From NCBI GenBank assembly GCA_051453625.1, contig JBOZIK010000001.1:227005328-227029411 (forward strand): a stretch of 24,084 bases of DNA, in the 5' to 3' direction. This document shows positions 19,928 through 24,084 of this stretch, in pieces. The notes below the pieces were generated by a model that was not told where the DNA came from, did not search any database, and worked only from the letters and a program-made list of their open reading frames with translations. A program made the translations under genes and the position numbers. Position 1 is the stretch's first letter. Every line of letters begins with the position of its first letter. This DNA comes from Welwitschia mirabilis (taxonomy: Eukaryota; Gnetophyta; Gnetopsida; Welwitschiales).

Positions 19928-20715
19928 ATGTATGTATTCTTAGATGAATTACCAAGATGCCCTCTTGGTAGGAGAGATGATTTCGAAATATCTTTAAAAC
20001 CTGATGTAGAGCCCTTATCTAGAGCCCCTTACAAAATATCTCTAGTTGAGTTGGCAAAACTAAAAGTACAAATAATAGCCTTGCTTGATAAGGGCCATAT
20101 TAGACCAAGTATATCTCTTAGGTAAACATCAATCTTATTTGTCAAAAAAAAGATGGTGATCTAAGACTTTATGTAGATTACAGAATACTAAACTGGATAA
20201 CGATCAAGAACAGCTATCCATTGTTAAGAATTTTCAAAATTGCCTTTAGAACTTAATATGGATATTTTGAAGTTAAGGTTATTTCTTTTAATCTCATTAA
20301 ATCTTTAGCAACATTTATGATAGCAATGAATAATATATTTAGAGATTACTTAGATGAATTTATGGTAGTCCTTATTAATGATGTACTAGGGGACTCTCCA
20401 ATAAAGGAAGCCCATGATTAGCATTTGAGACTTGTGTTAAATGCCTTAAGAAGAAATCATTTTTATGCAAATCTAGAAAAGTGTAAGTTTTGGCTATCAA
20501 AAATTAAATTTGTGAATCACATCATCTTAAAACAAGGATTTAGTTTAGATTATGATAAGGTTCAAGCAATGGTGGATTAGCCTAAACCATAATTAGTAAT
20601 AGAAGTAAGGCATTTTCTTGGTTTAGTAGGTTATTATAAAAGGTTTATTGGCATTTTTCCCAAGGTGACTATTCCTATAACCTCTCTATTAAGAAAACAA
20701 AATCAATTTGTATGG
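19928..20715 (+). pseudogene. Chromovirus reverse transcriptase, internally deleted
   Basis: The frame opens with VFLDELPRCPLGRRDDFEI, then [47 protein letters not shown] and NSYPLLRI. At about 20232 it jumps to KIAFRT, stop, YGYFEVKVISFNLIKSLATFM. The usual stretch holding the first catalytic block (LRSGYHQ) is missing in frame. The catalytic FIDD box reads LINDVLG (about 20370), with Asp to Asn. YANLEKCKFW and HFLGLVGYYKRFIG (about 20610) mark the end. With both catalytic sites damaged it cannot work. Confidence 0.9.
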
Positions 20716-21170
20716 TCTGACTGATGTGAAGGAGATTTTCTAGCATTAAAATCATCCCTTACTTTAGCTCCAATCTTAAAGATGCCAGAATGAGAAAAGC
20801 CTCATGTCGTTTTTACTGATGCACCAAGAGAAGGAATAGGAGTAGTTTAAATGCAATATGTTAAGGTTATTACATATGATTTTAGAACATTAAAAGATCA
20901 TGAAAAAATTATCTAGTTCATGATCTAGAATTAGCTTTAGTAATTTATGCTCTAAAAATTTGAAGGCATTACCTTTATGAAGAGCATATAGAAATCTGGA
21001 CAGATCATAAGATTTTGATGTATATTAATACCTAGCCTAGTCTAAACCTTAGGTAGAGAAGATAGATAAAGTTCTTAAAAGATTATGATGTAATAGTAAA
21101 TTTCTATGTAAGTAGAGTAAATATGGTGGCTAATGCTTTAAGTGAAAGAAAGCATACAATCCGTAGCCTA
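20716..21170 (+). pseudogene. Chromovirus RNase H remnant
   Basis: Starts with QFVWSD, a TGA, CEGDFLALKSSLTLAPIL, then VVFTDAPREGIGVV (20808-20849), where TDA carries the first catalytic Asp. DFRTLKDHEK follows, and ALKI near 20951 and TDHK near 21002 are visible after frame changes. VNMVANALSERK (about 21118) corresponds to the NVVADALSRK end, with the catalytic Asp changed to Asn. It would degrade the RNA of the RNA/DNA hybrid. Confidence 0.8.
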
Positions 21171-21199
21171 AGGGTAAGTACTAATTTCTATGAGATAAT

Positions 21200-22440
21200 A
21201 TTTAATGCTTAGCAAAATTCTCATTTATGCAAGAAGGTTAGAGAATAAGGAATAGAAGGATTTGATACCTCTAAATCAGGTTTAGTAAACCATTTGGATA
21301 AGATTATGATACCTAATATTGAGCATATTAAAAATATGATTTTTTGATTAATTTCATATAACCAAGTACTTTATTCACCCAAGTTTAGTAAAATGTGTAA
21401 AGATATAAAGTAATTCTATTTGCGAGTGGGATTGAAATCAGAAAGAACTAATTATGTGACAAAATATTTGACTTGTCAACTGGTTAAGGTAAAACATAGA
21501 CACCAGTAAGAATTTTACATCATCATATAGTACCAAAATGGACATGGAAGACTATTGGAATGGATTTTGCTATAGGTTTGCCTAGATCAAAGGAAGGATT
21601 TTATGCCTTAATGGTGGTAGTTGATTGATATCTTAATAAAAAGTTCACACTTTTACCCAATCAAAACTAATTTTTCAACTAAAAGAATTACAAAGGAATA
21701 TATAAGAAGCATAGTAAATATTCATGGAATTTCTAAGGTAATTATTTTAGATAGGAACATCAAGTTTACATCTAGGTTTTGGCAGCATTTAATGAGAAGC
21801 TTGGTACTAAATTAAATTTAAGTATATTCTTTCATCCTTAAATAGATAGACAAACAAAAAGAATGAATCAAATTTTAGAAGACCTGTTAAGATCAGTAAT
21901 ATTGGATTTTAGTGGATCTTGGATAGATCATTTAGCCATAATTAAGTTTATTTATAATAATTATTATCAAGAATCTATTATGCATGTACCATATGAATCT
22001 CTTTAAGGAAAAGTTTGTAGAACACCAATATCTTGATTTAATGTAGTTGATAAGAAGTTATTAAAGATTCGATCTATTCAATATTTGGAAGAAAAAGTTA
22101 ATTTAATCAAGTAAAGGCTACTGAATGTAAAAGACAGATAGATAAAATATTCAAATAGGAGGAGAAGGCATATAAAATTTTAAATAGAAGACCATGTTTT
22201 CCTTAAGATATCCCCATTTAAAGGTATAATTTATTTTGGCAAGAATGACAAGTTGACACTAAGATTTATGGGACCATTTCAGATAATAAAAAGGGTCGAT
22301 ATTATAGTATATGAGCTAGCTTTATTACCTCAATTATTAGCACTTCATAATGTCTTTCAAGTCTCATTATTAAGGAAATGTATGTCTGACATAACAAAAA
22401 TAACTCCTGTGCAAGAACTAAATATTCAATTTAATTGCAT
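21200..22440 (+). pseudogene. Chromovirus integrase remnant with GPF module
   Basis: The N-terminal HHCC domain is partly visible: YNQVLYSPKFSKMCKD (about 21358) and KYLTCQLVKVKHR (about 21462), with the first Cys of CxxC changed to Tyr. The core shows MDFAIGLPRSK (about 21559), FSTKRITKEYIR and IHGISKVIILDRNIKFTSRF (about 21721), then QTKRMNQILEDLLRSVILDF (about 21852) containing the catalytic Glu. DHVFLKISPFKG and LRFMGPFQIIKRV (about 22259) are the GPF module, followed by LHNVFQVSLLRKC. Several stops and frameshifts are present. Integrase would insert the cDNA. Confidence 0.85.
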
Positions 22441-22454
22441 GTTTAAATCTTAAC

Positions 22455-22580
22455 TAGTTAGAATTTTGGACAAAAAGCAAGTTGAACTTAGAGAAAGTAA
22501 AATTTAGCTATATAAAGTATTATGGTCATATCAAACTAAAGCAGAAGCAACTTGGAAACCTAAAATAGACATTTTATAGT
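22455..22580 (+). pseudogene. Chromodomain-like C-terminal tail
   Basis: ILDKKQVELRESK, a stop, LYKVLWSYQTKAEATWKPKI corresponds to the integrase-terminal chromodomain of Tekay-type elements, with its ILDxK..LR....Y.V.W......ATWE signature. Chromodomains are thought to steer integration toward modified histones. It is short and interrupted by TAG, so targeting function is lost. Confidence 0.7.
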
Positions 22581-22622
22581 GCAAAGCTAAACTTTTCATA
22601 AGTTTTTAGGAGAAAACTTCCT

Positions 22623-22633
22623 AAGGGAGAGAA
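22623..22633 (+). promoter_or_regulatory. Polypurine tract, chromovirus
   Basis: AAGGGAGAGAA immediately precedes the presumed 3' LTR start, the position where plus-strand cDNA priming occurs. Plant gypsy elements commonly show GGGGGAGAATGT here. Confidence 0.75.
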
Positions 22634-23956
22634 TCATCACGTCCTCACTCTCATAGCCAAGAAAGAATTAAATTTAATACAAATTATTCATGCTCAAGAA
22701 AGTTTAAGGTTAATGATTATGAAAGATGATTAATTTTATGTGAAGGTTAGTTATTATAGAAATGGGTAAGGTTTTAGATATTTATTTAAAGTTATTCATT
22801 GTCTTTAATTAAAAGAAGATTTCTTTTATTATTACTTTTTCTTAAAAAGCCATGTATGAAGTAGGGGGATTAGAAAAAAGCCAAGTGGTCATTTGAAAAC
22901 TTAACACCTCATCAACTTTCTTTATAGATATGATGAAACTTGAAGGCCTTGTTTCTTTTCCATTTTCTTCTCAGAGTTTCTTCATATTTTGGATTCTACA
23001 GCTCAAGAGGAAGGCTCTCACACTTCAAAATTTGCACTTCTTTTATGTCTTGGATATGGTTCAGGCTCCTTTTGCTTCTTAAGTGGTGGTTAATGTACTT
23101 TGCAATGGTAAGATATTCTGTTCTTATGAAATTTCTGCCTATGTTCTTCAATATTTCCTTGCTTTGGTTGATTTTTACTTTTTAAAAACTTTCTATGTCT
23201 TAAATCTACAAATTTTAGGGCAATATTTCTTATGCCCTAGAGTAAAGCTAAGATGTGTGCTTTACTTATTAAATAACAAAAATAAAAAATCTTTCCAAGG
23301 TAATCAGGTGATGCAGACTTCAAAGGGGATATCCTCTATTGGCCTTTTATAGCCATGGAAGTGAACTACCATGGAGAGTAGGGAAAAATGTGCAAAAAAA
23401 GAATGAAACATGTCCTAGTTAGGGTACAAATGTGTTGTCGAAATTGTAAATTTTATTGAACATGAATTTAAGATAATCAAAATGGTTACCTTCTTATTCT
23501 GCAAAGTTTTGGGTTTTCCTTCTCTTATTTTGTTTTAGGTACCTTTAGGCCTTATTGAAACCCTCTTCCCCTCACCTCAGCTACACTAAGAACTATGTTT
23601 TTCCTATAGTTCTCATCCAGAACATTTTGTCACAGGTACAAGGGCTATTTAAAAAGTTGGCAATTAAGTGGTGGTGATGGAATGTGAGTAAGAAATTATT
23701 GTCTTTTCCCTTAATTTTTGAGGCCCTGCTATGTAAAATGTTACAAGCATAATGTTTGTATTCTTAGCTAAATAAAAGTTATTCTTTAGGCCATTCTGTA
23801 ATACTCTATACATGTAAACCTATTTCATAAAAATGCAAACAAATGATGCATTTTGTAGATTGCTATTATGATATGATTTAATGGAAAAATCTATGTTCTC
23901 CCTTGGTCGAAATGCACACTTGTGTATTTTTTCTATTCTAAATTTCTTTTTTCACT

Positions 23957-23964
23957 TATATAAG
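23957..23964 (+). promoter_or_regulatory. TATA box of the chromovirus 3' LTR
   Basis: TATATAAG lies about 30 bp before a pyrimidine-rich tract (23970-24052), the pattern of a plant core promoter with a Y-patch. It marks the U3/R boundary near 23990, giving a U3 of about 1.35 kb. Confidence 0.65.
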
Positions 23965-24053
23965 TTCTTGACTCCCTCCTCTTTCCTTTCCTTCCCCTTC
24001 ATCCTTAGTCAAGATTCTCGACCCCTCCCCTTCATCAACCCTCCACCTCCCTC

Positions 24054-24077
24054 AAGAAAAAAAAAAAGAAAAAAAAA
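24054..24077 (+). repeat. A-rich run at the window end
   Basis: AAGAAAA-type low-complexity sequence directly after the CT tract. A shorter A-run follows the equivalent CT tract at 15763-15772. Confidence 0.8.
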
Positions 24078-24084
24078 TCCATCA

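Larger units (their letters stand above)
15750..24084 (+). mobile_element. Ty3/gypsy chromovirus (Tekay/Del-like), degenerate
   Basis: The plus strand holds, in order, the end of a 5' LTR (to about 18345), a tRNA-iMet primer-binding site (18349-18361), gag ATG (18421), gag core and knuckle, protease, RT, RNase H, integrase with GPF module, a chromodomain-like tail (about 22450-22580), a polypurine tract (22623-22633), and the start of a 3' LTR running past the window. Protease-RT-RNase H-integrase order with a C-terminal chromodomain is diagnostic for chromoviruses, and motif wording is closest to the Tekay/Del clade. The element is structurally almost complete but coding-dead. Confidence 0.85.
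22634..24084 (+). repeat. 3' LTR of the chromovirus, U3 and start of R
   Basis: Begins at TCATCACGTCCTCAC just after the polypurine tract (many Tekay LTRs begin TGT(C/G)ACG). It runs past a TATA box at 23957 into the CT-rich tract and off the window. The two open frames at 22940-23352 are inside U3 and show no coding signal. The exact first base is uncertain by a few positions because the usual TG start is not clean. Confidence 0.7.

Noticed and set aside
18349-22580. Possible endogenous pararetrovirus (caulimovirid-type) insertion
   Set aside because: It has an LTR edge with primer-binding site, an integrase with GPF module and a chromodomain-like tail; caulimovirids lack integrase and LTRs.
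22940-23352. Two plus-strand frames rich in Phe, Leu and Tyr
   Set aside because: Located in the U3 of the chromovirus 3' LTR; the hydrophobic content follows from T-rich DNA.
1-24084. CRISPR array, tRNA, rRNA or bacterial operon signals
   Set aside because: No regular repeat-spacer pattern, no cloverleaf-like sequence and no prokaryotic gene arrangement were seen. The tRNA-like words are primer-binding sites.

Overview
This window looks like AT-rich, non-coding nuclear DNA from a land plant, most likely an angiosperm. It holds plant-type retrotransposon families (Ty1/copia with a UBN2 gag, Athila/Tat-like Ty3/gypsy, an L1-type LINE, and a Tekay/Del-like chromovirus). They are nested or abutting and riddled with stop codons. 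I find no intact host gene, tRNA, rRNA, CRISPR array or bacterial-style operon. Four runs of N (5037-5723, 10257-10356, 11079-11605, 15938-16680) show it is a draft assembly.

Layout. (1) 1-3478, minus strand: the 5' part of a decayed Ty1/copia element, with LTR (1969-3478), primer-binding site, UBN2 gag, zinc knuckle and the start of the protease; the rest of pol lies beyond the left edge. (2) 3479-4156, plus strand: an unrecognised decayed reading frame of about 222 codons that runs exactly to the copia LTR edge. (3) 4157-6689: gene-less AT-rich DNA with a gap. (4) 6690 to about 7830: plus-strand LTR-like sequence with a TATA box, polyadenylation signal and tandem repeats. (5) 7836-10975, minus strand: Athila/Tat-like Ty3/gypsy gag, protease and half an RT, broken before the YxDD box. 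(6) about 11880-15750, plus strand: a decayed L1-type LINE with endonuclease, RT and zf-RVT remnants. (7) about 15750-24084, plus strand: a Ty3/gypsy chromovirus with 5' LTR remnant, tRNA-iMet primer-binding site, gag, protease, RT, RNase H, integrase, chromodomain-like tail, polypurine tract and a 3' LTR that runs off the window.

All coding regions are dead. Stops mostly sit where the family has Gln, Arg or Trp, and lost catalytic or zinc-binding residues are often explained by C-to-T or G-to-A changes. That pattern fits long-term methylation-driven deamination of silenced repeats. The best internal evidence is a six-copy 15-bp gag repeat with one CAG retained among TAG codons, and a recurring GTCGAC motif in the copia LTR that has decayed to GTCAAC, GTTGAC and GTTAAC. 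I see no convincing new biological system. The items most worth a second look are the unassigned frame at 3479-4156, the missing U3 of the chromovirus 5' LTR beside the LINE tail, and an assembly gap flanked by the same 23 bases.
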